Part shown: in pieces, positions 1-8,681 of the stretch
Position numbering within the stretch: the first letter of the stretch is position 1
Layout: every line of letters starts with the position of its first letter
From: Gammaproteobacteria bacterium
GTDB lineage: Bacteria; Pseudomonadota; Gammaproteobacteria; S012-40
Length of the DNA stretch: 56,525 bases
Reading direction: 5' to 3'
NCBI GenBank assembly: GCA_029883265.1
Contig: JAOUJM010000003.1
Coordinates: forward strand, 1-56,525
The notes under the pieces: generated by a model
What the model was told of the DNA's origin: nothing
The model's database searches: none
What the model saw: the letters and a program-made list of their open reading frames with translations, nothing else
Translations under genes and position numbers: made by a program

Positions 1-58
1 CCCACGTGTTGCAGGGAGTTAAAAAGATTTTTATCTCCCGGTGTTTTTAAAACACGGG
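1..58 (+). repeat. Palindromic terminator-like repeat, copy 1 (cut by window edge)
   Basis: Starts with the box CCCACGTGTTG (1-11), followed by a strong hairpin whose arms GGGAG (14-18) and CTCCC (35-39) continue through an A-run/T-run stem, then TGTTTTT. The outer ends CCC(A)CGTGTT (1-10) and AACACGGG (51-58) also pair, leaving one extrahelical A, so the whole unit is an imperfect palindrome. Very similar units lie at 96 and 181 and a diverged one at 1087. It could be a REP-like element, a terminator, or the 3' end of a small RNA. Confidence 0.7.
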
Positions 59-95
59 AATTAAAAAAGAAGAGCAAAAAAATTAGAGATTTACT

Positions 96-159
96 TTCCC
101 ACGTGTTGCCGGGGGGCTGAAAAAGATTTTCAACCTCCGGCTCTTTTAAAACAGGGGAA
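96..159 (+). repeat. Palindromic terminator-like repeat, copy 2
   Basis: Box CCCACGTGTTGCC at 98-110, stem arms CCGGGGG (109-115) and CCTCCGG (134-140) around an A-run/T-run, then CTCTTTT. The outer ends TTCCCACGTGTT (96-107) and AAACAGGGGAA (149-159) are inverted relatives. The sequence differs from copies 1 and 3 while the fold is kept, which suggests selection on structure. Confidence 0.7.
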
Positions 160-180
160 GTACAAGCAGAGGTAAAACGG

Positions 181-231
181 TTCCCACGTGTTGCCGGGAG
201 TTAAAAAGATTTTTATCTCCCGGTGTTTTTA
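181..231 (+). repeat. Palindromic terminator-like repeat, copy 3
   Basis: Box CCCACGTGTTGCC at 183-195 and perfect stem arms CCGGGAG (194-200) and CTCCCGG (217-223), followed by TGTTTTT. It is nearly identical to copy 1 from the box to the T-run but lacks the right outer arm, which may mean it is truncated on the right. Confidence 0.7.
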
Positions 232-427
232 ACGATCAACAGAGTAAACTAGAAAAGTTCCCTGCATAACTGTCTTCAAAGCTGATAGTAAAAGCTTCTT
301 TTTGACATACGCGAATGGTTAAACCTAATGACAGTAGAGTTTTGCAACTGTGATGATGTTTTCGCGAAAAAATTCGCTATTAATTGCCTGCTTGAGCTCT
401 TTGTTGCCTAAAGATCGAGCACAATAA

Positions 428-731
428 ATGTTCAAAGCAAAGGAGACGACGCTAACAAAAGTAAAAATAAACTCCAATGTTTCGATTTCAGACACGCTTG
501 CCCTACTAGATGACACTTTAGTTGGTATGGGGGCAGCGTTATTGGTGGATTGGTTAATACGTGATGATCTTGCAGCAGGACATATGATTAGCCTATTTCA
601 ACGCTATGAGGCGAGCACTGAAGGTTTTTCCACGGCAGCCTGGCTATTTTTTCCCTCAAGGACAATATTTGCCGAACAAAACCCGTGTAATGATCGATTT
701 TTCAAAAAATAGAATATCAAGTTGTGGTTAA
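428..731 (+). pseudogene. LysR-family regulator remnant, C-terminal part, frameshifted
   Basis: The reading frame from 428 encodes a stretch resembling the end of the LysR substrate-binding domain: SISDTLALL, then GMGAALLVDWLIRDDLAAG, then a segment ending in AAWLFFPSRT. After the Thr codon at 662-664 the family-like sequence continues one base later (from 666) as YLPNKTRVMIDF and runs to a stop at 729-731. The frame is therefore broken by a one-base insertion. The N-terminal helix-turn-helix and most of the effector domain are missing, and a stop lies directly before 428. It appears to be a dead fragment left by an old deletion or rearrangement. The assignment to LysR rests on remembered family patterns. 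Confidence 0.7.
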
Positions 732-739
732 TCGTGATG

Positions 740-1012
740 GTTTGGCGGAACTGACTTCCTGAAATGTTTAGTTCATTGATTGAATGCTTAGAAAAGCCAG
801 CCCGCTGAAAGTTCGGGTTATCCCACAGGTTGCCGAAAACTGTTAAGCCTGTTTTGAACACTGGCTACATTCTGGTGTTAAGCGCAAGTTTTTCAGCAGA
901 CTGGCTTATCAGGATTAAGACTCAAGGGGCTGTCTTACCCTGACGCACATATTTCAACACTTCAAGCTGATTTTAGGCTGAAAATTCTGCTTTATTATTG
1001 ATGAGTAGAGAT
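740..1012. other. Non-coding stretch, one degenerate repeat box
   Basis: No convincing gene is seen on either strand. CCCACAGGTTGCC at 822-834 resembles the repeat box CCCACGTGTTGCC. It sits in the loop of a short hairpin, TTCGG (812-816) with CCGAA (833-837), as the box at 1087 sits between TCTCGG and CCGAGA. Confidence 0.4.
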
Positions 1013-1130
1013 CCGGAGATCAAGCAGCTAGGTATCGTGCTATGCGGTTCTTTTATTGGTTGTTGAACCGGATAAATCTCGGTTTTCCCACGTGTTGCCG
1101 AGAGCGATTAGCTGCTTGTCTCCGGTTTTT
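1013..1130 (+). ncRNA. Possible structured RNA or palindromic element with repeat copy 4
   Basis: A long inverted repeat pairs CCGGAGATCAAGCAGCTA (1013-1030) with TAGCTGCTTGTCTCCGG (1109-1125), with one bulged base. Inside are two hairpins: CGGTTC (1045-1050) with GAACCG (1065-1070), and TCTCGG (1077-1082) with CCGAGA (1098-1103). The second hairpin presents the repeat box CCCACGTGTTG (1087-1097) in its loop. A T-run follows the closing stem at 1126-1130, as after an intrinsic terminator. The layout suggests a folded small RNA ending in a terminator, but a DNA-level palindromic element is equally possible. No known RNA family was recognised. Confidence 0.4.
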
Positions 1131-1326
1131 GACCTGAACCGTTGTATAGCCCCACACCTCGCTTAATTATATACACTTTTTTTTCCATCGCTAGTGTCTC
1201 TAATGGGGTAATTTCAAAATTAATTTACGGAGTCTAGTCCGGTTTTTAGGCTTGTTCACAGTACGGCTGGATATTGTTTTGCATGCGGGTTAAAGTAGGC
1301 GCGTTGAAAATTCAAGGGTGAATACT

Positions 1327-1713
1327 ATGTATGGATTTAGCACAACAGTTTCAGGTGGTTTCGATGAAGCCATTGAAAAAGTGACAGCAGCATTAAAGAC
1401 AGAAGGGTTTGGCGTGTTGACGGAAATTAACGTCTCAGCCACTTTAAAAGAAAAAATAGGTGTGGAAAAGCGTCCTTATACAATTTTGGGTGCCTGCAAT
1501 CCGCCATTGGCGAATCAAGCCTTGGATGCGGACCCTGATATCGGTTTATTGCTGCCATGTAATGTAGTCGTGCGCCAAGAGGCCGATGATTCAATTACCG
1601 TTGCGTTTATGGACCCGAAAGCTGTACTAGGTTTGGTTACTAAACCAGGTGTCGAAGATTTGGCGATTGAGGTGCGTGGTCGACTTGAACGTGTGCGTGA
1701 TGCATTAAGTTAA
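1327..1713 (+). CDS. DUF302 domain protein
   Basis: A 128-residue soluble protein with the compact DUF302 fold pattern: an N-terminal segment [18 protein letters not shown], a central [16 protein letters not shown] block with the family's single Cys-Asn-Pro motif, and a C-terminal MDP followed by a helix. DUF302 proteins are small and often lie near redox or metal genes; their biochemical role is not established. No signal peptide is visible, so it is probably cytoplasmic. The ATG at 1327 is preferred because AAGGG lies about eight bases upstream; an in-frame GTG at 1318 is the alternative. It stands alone, convergent with the next gene. Confidence 0.85.
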   Translation: MYGFSTTVSGGFDEAIEKVTAALKTEGFGVLTEINVSATLKEKIGVEKRPYTILGACNPPLANQALDADPDIGLLLPCNVVVRQEADDSITVAFMDPKAVLGLVTKPGVEDLAIEVRGRLERVRDALS

Positions 1714-1718
1714 GTATT

Positions 1719-1757
1719 ATTGGCGATGGCTTTGTTAATCAATCCGCCGTCGCCAAT
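1719..1757. terminator. Hairpin between convergent genes
   Basis: ATTGGCGATGGC (1719-1730) pairs with GCCGTCGCCAAT (1746-1757) over 12 bp with one G-T pair and a 15-base loop. It lies between the stop of the DUF302 gene and the convergent gene's 3' end, overlapping the latter's last codons. There is no T-run, so intrinsic termination is uncertain. Confidence 0.4.
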
Positions 1758-4197
1758 TCCAACTCAATGCCATTATTAGTACACTTAGAAAAGTCAAACT
1801 ACTCATGGTTGGGTATTTCGCGAAAATGACTAGTGGCGTGAGTGACCAGCGCGTGACACGGCGTACATTTTCATGCTGCGCAATAAAATTAGCTATCGGT
1901 GGTGAATAAAAATAATATTTATCGACGAGCCATCGTCCGAGCTTGAAATTTAATAAATATTGATCACGAAAATCCCGCAAGATCTGTACTTCAGGCTCAA
2001 GATATGATCCGTATGCTGCCGTAGCAATAAAACATTGCCATGAGGTGCTGCGTTCCACATAAATTTGTCGTTGGCTTTTGTTATTCACTTTATCTGCAGG
2101 CAAGGCCTCACCGGTTTCGGGGCGAAGTAGGCTGTTTAAAGGTTCTTCCACCGAGCTAACGACGGCTTCGGTTTGCACTAATCGGTCGGCCAATAAGGGG
2201 CGGGGCTCAGCGTCGATGGTAAAGGCAATGGTTTGTTGCGGTAGTATTAAGCCAATAAGACAAGTGACACCAACTTCATCGGTGCTGCAACTGGCAATGT
2301 TTGAGCTACTTTTTGGATTTGAAAATGTAATACCACCGGGCTGTTGATCTTCAGTGCGCGAAGCTGAAGTTAGCACTACTTTTGACTCCACACGCAGAGT
2401 CACGCAGGTGGCAAAATTGTTTTCCGACAATATATCGGGCGAGTTGTTTGTGATAGTAGCAACATAGGTGTGCCGGTCGCCAACAGTTAGGGTCTCAACA
2501 TTCGTTTCAAGGTTCACGCTGAGATCAACGTTTTTTCCAGATACTTGTAAATAATGATAGGCACCTGCCACATCTTTTATCAGCATATTGCTTGGGTAGT
2601 TACTAGTGATGTCCAGCAGCTCAAGATAAGGACTGTTCGGTCTTATCGTGCTTAAATCATTTACATCGAGCAAACCACATCCTTGAATTAAAATACCAGG
2701 CACTTGCGCTACGGGTGACGCGGTTTCATATTCGCCAAAATATTCCAAGGTATTGCTAAACAACGCCTTCGAATTGGGGCCACCAAAACTAGCGCTATAG
2801 CCGACCTCGGTGGTGATGTAATCTTCCAATACAGCGGGGTCTTGCTTAATTACATAGGGATTTTCTCCACTGCGAGGGCGAAACGACCAAACACGTGCAT
2901 GGCTCACCCCACCGTCGTTATACCAGCCGGAAATAATTCCGCTGGCAATGGATTGAAGTGAAATGCTTTCACCCGCGAGCAATGGTTTGTAACACTGTTC
3001 GCGTAATTTATTATGTACTTGCTCATTGTTTAAGTTTTTTGTTTCATTGGGATCGAGATCGCAATTGTTTATTCGGTGCGGTATTGGAAAAGGCCCAAGA
3101 AACTCACCTCCTACATTAATGCTATGCCAGGTGGCAGGCAAATCAGTCGTTGCTAGGTGAGCATCTTTGTATTCACTAAACGTGAGCGGATAATTCTTAT
3201 CAAAAGAAGGATAAATATAAGGAGGTTTGGTTTCACCATCGGGTAATACGGGGCCGGGGTATTGAGGGTTGTTTTGTTCTGCAAATGACACTTGACCAAC
3301 GGCTAAACCCAAACGTTCATCGATGGAGTTAACTTCACCCCAAAAATAAATTCGATTGATTACTGCGGTATTGTCCGTGAGGATCTCGGGGGTAGGGTCC
3401 TCATCCGGGCGAACATCTAATAAAGAACCGAGACTGGCGATGGTGTATTCGCGAGTGGTTTCTTCGGTGGTGTCGGTGCGATACCAATAAACAGGGCGGC
3501 GAACTTCGGCACCTGTGCCTAGGGTTTTGTGAAAAGAGACACCGGCGACTACGCCGGCTTGGTTCACTGAATTTGCAATGGTTTCATCATCGCATTCAAC
3601 CGTATATGCGGTGGGAATGGTGTTCATCCATGCTGAGTTATCGCATAAGCTAGTAGGCGCGTGTTTGTTTGGCGCGTCATAGGTTGTACCGTCGGGATTT
3701 AAAAAATAACACTCCGTATTCGTACCGCTGATTTGCGAAGGGCATAAAGTAATATCGCGGGTATAAGGCTTAAGATCGACTGCTTTATATTGAGTCGTTA
3801 ACACATCCCAATACCATAACACCGCTTGGCGTTTGCCCGTGTCTTGTTTGGTGTAATAACCGGAAACATATGCATGGCTATCGTTTGTTTCGTTGCTATT
3901 ACTCATGCCGGTAACAACAAAATTTTCGTTGTTGCCATCATTCTGATGAGTATTATCCAGCACGTAGGCTTTGATTAGCTGGTCGTTGGGGTCGATATAC
4001 CAAAGCGTTGCCAGATCAAGGCCTAATACATTGGCAATACCGGCCATTTCGTTGCTGGTATTGACGGCCACTATTTCGACGACGTTATAGGTATTGGTAT
4101 AGTCAGTGGTGATAGTCTTGTCCAAATATCGCGCCGCAAAAATTGTTGGGCTCAATAGCAATAAAACTAATAAACAAAACCAGCGGTTTTTTATCAT
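1735..4197 (-). CDS. Secreted DUF3466/HAF-like protein with CFI-box-CTERM anchor domain
   Basis: An 820-residue exported protein. It begins with a hydrophobic signal segment ending near FAARYL. The long middle has irregular beta-rich units (for example [20 protein letters not shown]) like the DUF3466/HAF extracellular repeat proteins, followed by a DUF11-like Ig segment ([14 protein letters not shown]). The C-terminus carries the conserved [17 protein letters not shown] block, then [11 protein letters not shown], a [12 protein letters not shown] stretch and a last membrane helix ending in WRRRID. This is the pattern of the CFI-box-CTERM domain. A second protein with the same ending is encoded at 47146-48978. 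The ATG at 4197 is preferred to a TTG at 4203. It is last in a minus-strand run with the two genes upstream. Function unknown; cell-surface exposure is inferred. Confidence 0.75.
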   Translation of the reverse strand: MIKNRWFCLLVLLLLSPTIFAARYLDKTITTDYTNTYNVVEIVAVNTSNEMAGIANVLGLDLATLWYIDPNDQLIKAYVLDNTHQNDGNNENFVVTGMSNSNETNDSHAYVSGYYTKQDTGKRQAVLWYWDVLTTQYKAVDLKPYTRDITLCPSQISGTNTECYFLNPDGTTYDAPNKHAPTSLCDNSAWMNTIPTAYTVECDDETIANSVNQAGVVAGVSFHKTLGTGAEVRRPVYWYRTDTTEETTREYTIASLGSLLDVRPDEDPTPEILTDNTAVINRIYFWGEVNSIDERLGLAVGQVSFAEQNNPQYPGPVLPDGETKPPYIYPSFDKNYPLTFSEYKDAHLATTDLPATWHSINVGGEFLGPFPIPHRINNCDLDPNETKNLNNEQVHNKLREQCYKPLLAGESISLQSIASGIISGWYNDGGVSHARVWSFRPRSGENPYVIKQDPAVLEDYITTEVGYSASFGGPNSKALFSNTLEYFGEYETASPVAQVPGILIQGCGLLDVNDLSTIRPNSPYLELLDITSNYPSNMLIKDVAGAYHYLQVSGKNVDLSVNLETNVETLTVGDRHTYVATITNNSPDILSENNFATCVTLRVESKVVLTSASRTEDQQPGGITFSNPKSSSNIASCSTDEVGVTCLIGLILPQQTIAFTIDAEPRPLLADRLVQTEAVVSSVEEPLNSLLRPETGEALPADKVNNKSQRQIYVERSTSWQCFIATAAYGSYLEPEVQILRDFRDQYLLNFKLGRWLVDKYYFYSPPIANFIAQHENVRRVTRWSLTPLVIFAKYPTMSSLTFLSVLIMALSWNWRRRID

Positions 4198-4215
4198 AAG
4201 CAAAATAACGCAACC

Positions 4216-4671
4216 TTAGAAACGAATACTCGCCGCGAGCGCGACAATAAAAAGACCTAATAATAAATTGATGCCGATGATACGCCGAATTTGCGCCAGC
4301 GCGTCGGCTGCTTGAGGAATCATTTCATGATCAATTTTTAGGGCGAGTTTTTTATAGGGAATAAAAAACACATAGGCGAATAAAATTATCATCACCCAGC
4401 CTAGGCCATGCATGATATTGATCGAGACGCCTGTATGCGCAAAACCGTTGTAAGCACCAAAGGCCATGGCGTAGCCGCTTAAAGGTAAAACCAAGACTGC
4501 GAGCCACACCCATGGGAAAAAGCGGGCAAAGACTTGGCGCCAAAGACGTAAGCGAAGCGGTGGATCGAGCAATTCGGCAGCAACTGGGCGTAAGGCCATA
4601 TACGCGAAGAACATGCCTCCGACCCAGATGGTGGCTGTTAGGACGTGTAGTACAAAAGCGGTTTTCAGCAT
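4216..4671 (-). CDS. CopD-like four-helix integral membrane protein
   Basis: 151 residues with four predicted membrane helices. The N-terminal helix contains HVLTATIWVGGMFF, the His and Trp-Val-Gly-Gly pattern of the CopD/YozB group of b-type heme or copper-associated membrane proteins. A second conserved His occurs in INIMHGLGWVM. Such His residues are proposed to bind heme b or copper in relatives. It ends 12 bases before the next gene and starts 52 bases after the DUF3530 gene, so the three are probably co-transcribed. Exact function is unknown; a role in copper resistance is not shown. Confidence 0.75.
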   Translation of the reverse strand: MLKTAFVLHVLTATIWVGGMFFAYMALRPVAAELLDPPLRLRLWRQVFARFFPWVWLAVLVLPLSGYAMAFGAYNGFAHTGVSINIMHGLGWVMIILFAYVFFIPYKKLALKIDHEMIPQAADALAQIRRIIGINLLLGLFIVALAASIRF

Positions 4672-4723
4672 GAGTTTTACCTTGTCTAAATAATCCAGTA
4701 TGAATTTGAAATTCTGGCTTATT

Positions 4724-5620
4724 CTAACGTATAACTGTGCCCGCTGCGTAGCGGGCTAACCAACCACGGATTACCTTAACAAGTTTATCTGAATAGCTGC
4801 TGAAGTTTGGGCCGGCACCCTCGATTTTGATTTGCCGGTAGGCGAGGTTACCCGTGTGATTATAGGCAAGTTGTAAGACTTTGGGGGTGAGATCAAGCTG
4901 AAGATTGAACTGGCGTGGTTGCCAACTGGCTTCCCTGGCGGCTTTGCGGCGCAAGGCGGCATGTTCGATAACCAGTGGCGCATCATTTTCCGCATAAATA
5001 TCTAGGATAGCAACCGGTAGTTGTGCAATGGATTTAATACCATCCAAACCGTTGGTGGCCTTGGGATAAGAAGGTAGACTGATTAATATTAAACCACTGA
5101 CGCTCCATTGGGGTTCATCTTTACGTGCCAAGTATTCGCTAGCGATAATCCCAGATACGCCTTGCGCAACAATAATTATATTCTCGACATTAATATTCTT
5201 GAAAAATTTAATGGCTTCGTCGAATCGGGGCGCTGAATCCTCATAAAAACGTTCAAAATCGGGCTGTTGTAAATTACTTTCACTAACAGGCATTTGCATC
5301 GACAAGGTATGCCAGCCATGATTAACTAGATTTTTGCGTAATTCGCCGATGGTATGTGGCCAGTCTGGATGACCGCCGGGAGGGTGTAATAATATGACAC
5401 CGCCTTGAATTTCGATGAGTTTGGTTTCGCGGTAAAGGCAAAAAGTTTGTTGTGGCAAGGTCGGTAACCACCGCACTTCGTCGGGATCAATTAGTGAACT
5501 TAGCCCATCGCCCCATTGTTTTTCTTCCCATAGATTCGACGCACCCACATTCGTGCTGGAAGCAAGCCAAAGACTCAAGCAGATACAAGTAATATATTTA
5601 GTTAAAACAGTAGCTTGCAT
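4724..5620 (-). CDS. DUF3530 family alpha/beta-hydrolase-like protein, exported
   Basis: 298 residues with an N-terminal signal peptide (cleavage after about residue 27, before SNLWEEKQW). The LLHPPGGHPDWPHTI segment and the following HGWHTLSMQMP are typical of DUF3530, a periplasmic alpha/beta-hydrolase-like family of Gammaproteobacteria. The nucleophile elbow region reads VAQGVSGIIASEYL, where Gly-Val-Ser replaces a classical GxSxG, so catalytic activity is uncertain. First gene of the minus-strand run and divergent from rpe. Start ATG at 5620. Confidence 0.8.
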   Translation of the reverse strand: MQATVLTKYITCICLSLWLASSTNVGASNLWEEKQWGDGLSSLIDPDEVRWLPTLPQQTFCLYRETKLIEIQGGVILLHPPGGHPDWPHTIGELRKNLVNHGWHTLSMQMPVSESNLQQPDFERFYEDSAPRFDEAIKFFKNINVENIIIVAQGVSGIIASEYLARKDEPQWSVSGLILISLPSYPKATNGLDGIKSIAQLPVAILDIYAENDAPLVIEHAALRRKAAREASWQPRQFNLQLDLTPKVLQLAYNHTGNLAYRQIKIEGAGPNFSSYSDKLVKVIRGWLARYAAGTVIR

Positions 5621-5745
5621 TTTTGTTTAGGTTTGATTGGGGATTCAAAGCTGCAAAACAGCATAAATTCCGGTAAAGTGGGCGGCTGAATTCGCGGCAT
5701 TGCCGTCACACACGATTAATCCTTAGAATACAAGAGGCTAAACTC

Positions 5746-6420
5746 ATGCCAGATTATAAAATTGCACCGTCCATTTTATCGGCGGATTTCGCTCGTTTAG
5801 GTGAAGAAGTGGTCAACGTGCTTGATGCAGGTGCGGATATTGTGCATTTCGATGTCATGGATAATCATTATGTGCCTAATTTAACCATCGGGCCCTTGGT
5901 TTGCGAAGCCTTGCGCAATCATGGCGTTACTGCGGAAATAGACGTGCATTTAATGGTCAAGCCTGTGGATCGAATCATTCCTGATTTCGCTAAAGCCGGT
6001 GCTAGTTATATCACCTTTCACCCAGAAGGATCAGAGCATATCGATCGTAGTTTGGGTTTGATCCGTGACTGCGGTTGCAAATCCGGTTTGGTATTTAATC
6101 CAGCAACCCCACTCGATTATTTAAAATATGTGTTAGATAAAGTCGACATGGTGTTATTAATGTCGGTAAACCCGGGTTTTGGTGGACAAAGTTTTATTCC
6201 TGCTACCTTGGACAAACTGCGCGAAGCGAGAAAAATTATCGACGAAAGCGGCTATGATATTCGTTTGGAAATTGATGGTGGTGTTAAAGTGGATAATATC
6301 CGTGAAATAGCCGCCGCTGGTGCCGACACTTTTGTTGCAGGTTCAGCAATTTTCAACACTGAAGACTATAAAGCAACCATCGACGCCATGCGCGCGGAGC
6401 TTGCTAAAGCCGGTTCATAG
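5746..6420 (+). CDS. rpe: Ribulose-phosphate 3-epimerase
   Basis: 224 residues, normal length for Rpe, which interconverts ribulose 5-phosphate and xylulose 5-phosphate in the pentose phosphate and Calvin pathways. A TIM barrel with all family signatures: [16 protein letters not shown] at the start, [17 protein letters not shown] with the catalytic Asp and metal ligands, [19 protein letters not shown] for phosphate binding, and LEIDGGV with the second catalytic Asp. The ATG at 5746 is preceded by GAGG. In many proteobacteria rpe lies next to gph and trpE; here it is followed by a terminator and unrelated genes. Confidence 0.97.
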   Translation: MPDYKIAPSILSADFARLGEEVVNVLDAGADIVHFDVMDNHYVPNLTIGPLVCEALRNHGVTAEIDVHLMVKPVDRIIPDFAKAGASYITFHPEGSEHIDRSLGLIRDCGCKSGLVFNPATPLDYLKYVLDKVDMVLLMSVNPGFGGQSFIPATLDKLREARKIIDESGYDIRLEIDGGVKVDNIREIAAAGADTFVAGSAIFNTEDYKATIDAMRAELAKAGS

Positions 6421-6444
6421 TTATATTAATAAGTCAGATTTAAG

Positions 6445-6478
6445 CACCCAAGCCTACACTAGGCATGGGTGTTTATTT
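6445..6478 (+). terminator. Intrinsic terminator after rpe
   Basis: CACCCAAGCCTA (6445-6456) pairs with TAGGCATGGGTG (6460-6471) with one mismatch and a three-base loop, followed by TTTATTTA. It lies 24 bases after the rpe stop and separates rpe from the electron-transfer cluster. Confidence 0.75.
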
Positions 6479-6501
6479 AGCCCTGACGAGTATTATTAAA
6501 A

Positions 6502-7590
6502 ATGGGCATTCGACGTTTTCTACAACATTCCATTCTATTATTGATAGTAAGCACTAGCCTATTAGCGTGTAGTGTGATTTCGCCTGGGAAAAATCAATCG
6601 ACTTTATATTGGCCTGCGGCACCATCGGAGCCACGTTTGGTTTATGAGGCGACACTACGTTCCCCCGCAAGTTTGAAAGACGCTAATCTTGGCGATCGTA
6701 TAAAAGAGCTTATGGGTAAACAGCAGCCCGGTAGCACCGTGTTAATGAATAAACCATATGATGTTGCAGCGAAAGATGGGCTCGTGGTGGTTAGCGATAC
6801 TCGCATGGGTTTAGTGCATGTCTATGACGTGCCGCGTCGTCGTATGTTTCCTATCGGTTGGCGCGGTGAAGCGGTGTTGCAAAAACCTTTGGGTGTAGCG
6901 GTGGACAACGCAAGAAATATTTATGTTGCCGATGCGGGTCATCAAGCCATTTTAGTTTTTAACATGCTGGGTCATTTCAAACGCACTATCGGGCGCAATA
7001 GTGGATTTTCGCGTTTGAGTGATGTTGTGGTTTCGCCTTCCGGTGATCGGGTCTATGCTGTTGATCGAGGCGGTATCGATTCGGATAATCATCGCATTAC
7101 TGTATTTTCGCAACACGGAGAAATGTTGTTTCGCATTGGTCAGCGTGGTGTTGGTGACGGTGAATTTAATCATCCAATTCAAGCGGCCTTGGATAAGCAA
7201 GGCAATCTTTATGTGTTAGACGCAGGTAATTTTCGTGTTCAAGTGTTTGCTCGTGACGGTCGTTTTTTGCGGGCTTGGGGTAAGCCGGGAAAACATTTAG
7301 GTAATCTTGCAAGACCGCGTGGTTTAGCAGTGGATAATCAAAATCATGTTTATGTGACCGATGCGGTTTATCAAAATTTTCAAATTTTTGATGAGTACGG
7401 ACATTTATTGCTACCTGTTGGCGAAGGTGCACGTGAAGATGCACCTGGGCAATATATTTTACCGGCGGGAATTGCAGTAGACGAAACCGATCGTATTTAT
7501 ATTGTTGATCAAATCATGCAGAAGGTCGACGTCATGCGTTTATTAAGTGATAAAGAGCGCACCATGATGGCGGGTGAAGCGCAAAATTAA
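6502..7590 (+). CDS. NHL-repeat beta-propeller lipoprotein
   Basis: 362 residues with a lipoprotein signal ending in the lipobox LLAC (Cys about residue 23). The mature part starts with WPAAPSEPRLVYEA, a sequence typical of propeller lipoproteins found beside multiheme cytochromes. Six NHL-type blades follow, for example PYDVAAKDGLVVVSDT, PLGVAVDNARNIYVADAG and PRGLAVDNQNHVYVTDA, so a six-bladed propeller is expected. Likely tethered in the outer membrane or facing the periplasm. It is the first gene of the cytochrome cluster and has two relatives at 15214 and 16249. Propellers of this kind are probably scaffolds rather than enzymes; that is inference from their recurrent neighbours. Confidence 0.85.
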   Translation: MGIRRFLQHSILLLIVSTSLLACSVISPGKNQSTLYWPAAPSEPRLVYEATLRSPASLKDANLGDRIKELMGKQQPGSTVLMNKPYDVAAKDGLVVVSDTRMGLVHVYDVPRRRMFPIGWRGEAVLQKPLGVAVDNARNIYVADAGHQAILVFNMLGHFKRTIGRNSGFSRLSDVVVSPSGDRVYAVDRGGIDSDNHRITVFSQHGEMLFRIGQRGVGDGEFNHPIQAALDKQGNLYVLDAGNFRVQVFARDGRFLRAWGKPGKHLGNLARPRGLAVDNQNHVYVTDAVYQNFQIFDEYGHLLLPVGEGAREDAPGQYILPAGIAVDETDRIYIVDQIMQKVDVMRLLSDKERTMMAGEAQN

Positions 7591-7649
7591 AAATCCTGGT
7601 GCTTGCTTAAACTAGCCATGTCGTCTAGCATATGGATTTTCCGCATATT

Positions 7650-7685
7650 TGTGAGTTTTAGTCGCGTCTGGGAGCGCTTGTCACA
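7650..7685. promoter_or_regulatory. TGTGA...TCACA inverted repeat upstream of tetraheme cytochrome
   Basis: TTTGTGA (7648-7654) and TCACAAA (7681-7687) form an inverted repeat with 26 bases between them, about 95 bases before the cytochrome start. Similar pairs precede the cytochrome genes at 11817 and 38024. A shared regulator is possible, but the spacing differs between copies. Confidence 0.3.
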
Positions 7686-7779
7686 AAGCTGCAAATGAAT
7701 TCAGGATGTGCTGGTTCGCACCAGTCGTAGTCGATGTTGGGTCGTGACCCGCACAAAGCGAAGGATGCCAGGGGGGGAG

Positions 7780-8661
7780 ATGAACAAAAGCCCAAGTGCA
7801 AAACTCAAGATATTGGGTGTGTTAATCGTGTGTGCCTTAGGTGCCAGTGTTGCCATTGTGGCGTGGGCCGGTATTGCCGAGTCTGTGCATAATTTAGGAA
7901 CCACAGGTAACAGCTTAAGCGCCAATGGTGGTGCCCGTAATGAGTTCACCGGGACCTCTGAAATCTGTGTTTTTTGTCATACACCTCACGGTGGTGATGC
8001 CTCTGCAGCGGTACCGCTTTGGAATCGTAATTTAAATAATCCGGCCAACTATTCTACTTATGATCAATTAGGTACATCCACACTAGATGCGCAAGTAGCA
8101 GAAGTCGGTTCGGTTTCTATCGGCTGCTTATCTTGTCATGACGGTACCATGGCATTAGACGCCATGATTAACGAGCCAGGTTCAGGCGCCGATAATCCAG
8201 GATTTTCTGCAGGCACCTGGACTGGCGATGATACCGTCGGCCCTGCCGATGGTCGTTTAGCGCCGGGCATTGTTCAAAATCTTGGAACCGACTTGACTAA
8301 TGACCATCCTATCGGCATGCAATACGCCGGTGGTGGTGTTAGTGCTTCAACGCCAGTGTTGCCACAAGGTGAAACCGTTGATCCTGACTTCGCGCCAGTG
8401 CTTTTTGAAGTGCGAAATGGTCGTTATCAATGGTGGGTAGATAAAGATTGGCGCACGGGCGGCGATGGTGATCGCAGTAAAACTGATGTGCAGCTTTATA
8501 CGCGTACCTCATCTAATGGTTATGCCGGACAATCGCAACAAGAGCCATTTGTTGAATGCGCTAGTTGCCATGATCCGCATACCACGGAAAATCCAACGTT
8601 CTTGCGAATTAGTAATACCGACACGCCGAGTGGTCTTTGTTTGACCTGTCACGTGAAGTAA
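7780..8661 (+). CDS. Tetraheme c-type cytochrome, doubled-CXXCH type
   Basis: 293 residues with an N-terminal hydrophobic export segment (LGVLIVCALGASVAIVAWAG) and four heme-attachment motifs: CVFCH followed by TPHGG, CLSCH followed by DGT, CASCH followed by DPH, and a C-terminal CLTCHVK. The block NDHPIGMQYA between motifs two and three is shared with the cytochromes at 17319 and 38024, so these three are paralogues. Probably a periplasmic or surface electron carrier. ATG 7780 is preferred because the signal peptide then starts normally; in-frame ATG 7765 and GTG 7708 would add residues without obvious purpose. The prolyl isomerase gene follows within about 20 bases. Confidence 0.9.
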   Translation: MNKSPSAKLKILGVLIVCALGASVAIVAWAGIAESVHNLGTTGNSLSANGGARNEFTGTSEICVFCHTPHGGDASAAVPLWNRNLNNPANYSTYDQLGTSTLDAQVAEVGSVSIGCLSCHDGTMALDAMINEPGSGADNPGFSAGTWTGDDTVGPADGRLAPGIVQNLGTDLTNDHPIGMQYAGGGVSASTPVLPQGETVDPDFAPVLFEVRNGRYQWWVDKDWRTGGDGDRSKTDVQLYTRTSSNGYAGQSQQEPFVECASCHDPHTTENPTFLRISNTDTPSGLCLTCHVK

Positions 8662-8681
8662 AGCGGTTTAAGGTGTCAATC

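Noticed and set aside
1-231. CRISPR array
   Set aside because: Only three units, diverged in sequence, each with its own long hairpin and T-run; intervening sequences are AT-rich and no cas genes are present.
325-516. 63-residue minus-strand gene
   Set aside because: Overlaps the LysR remnant in antisense, with no ribosome site or recognised motif.
428-712. Intact 94-residue gene
   Set aside because: The sequence is the C-terminal end of a LysR protein, and family-like sequence continues in another frame after base 664, so it is a pseudogene.
1-1130. Integron attC sites and cassette array
   Set aside because: The units lack the RYYYAAC and GTTRRRY core sites, no integrase is seen, and the intervening sequence holds no cassette-like genes.
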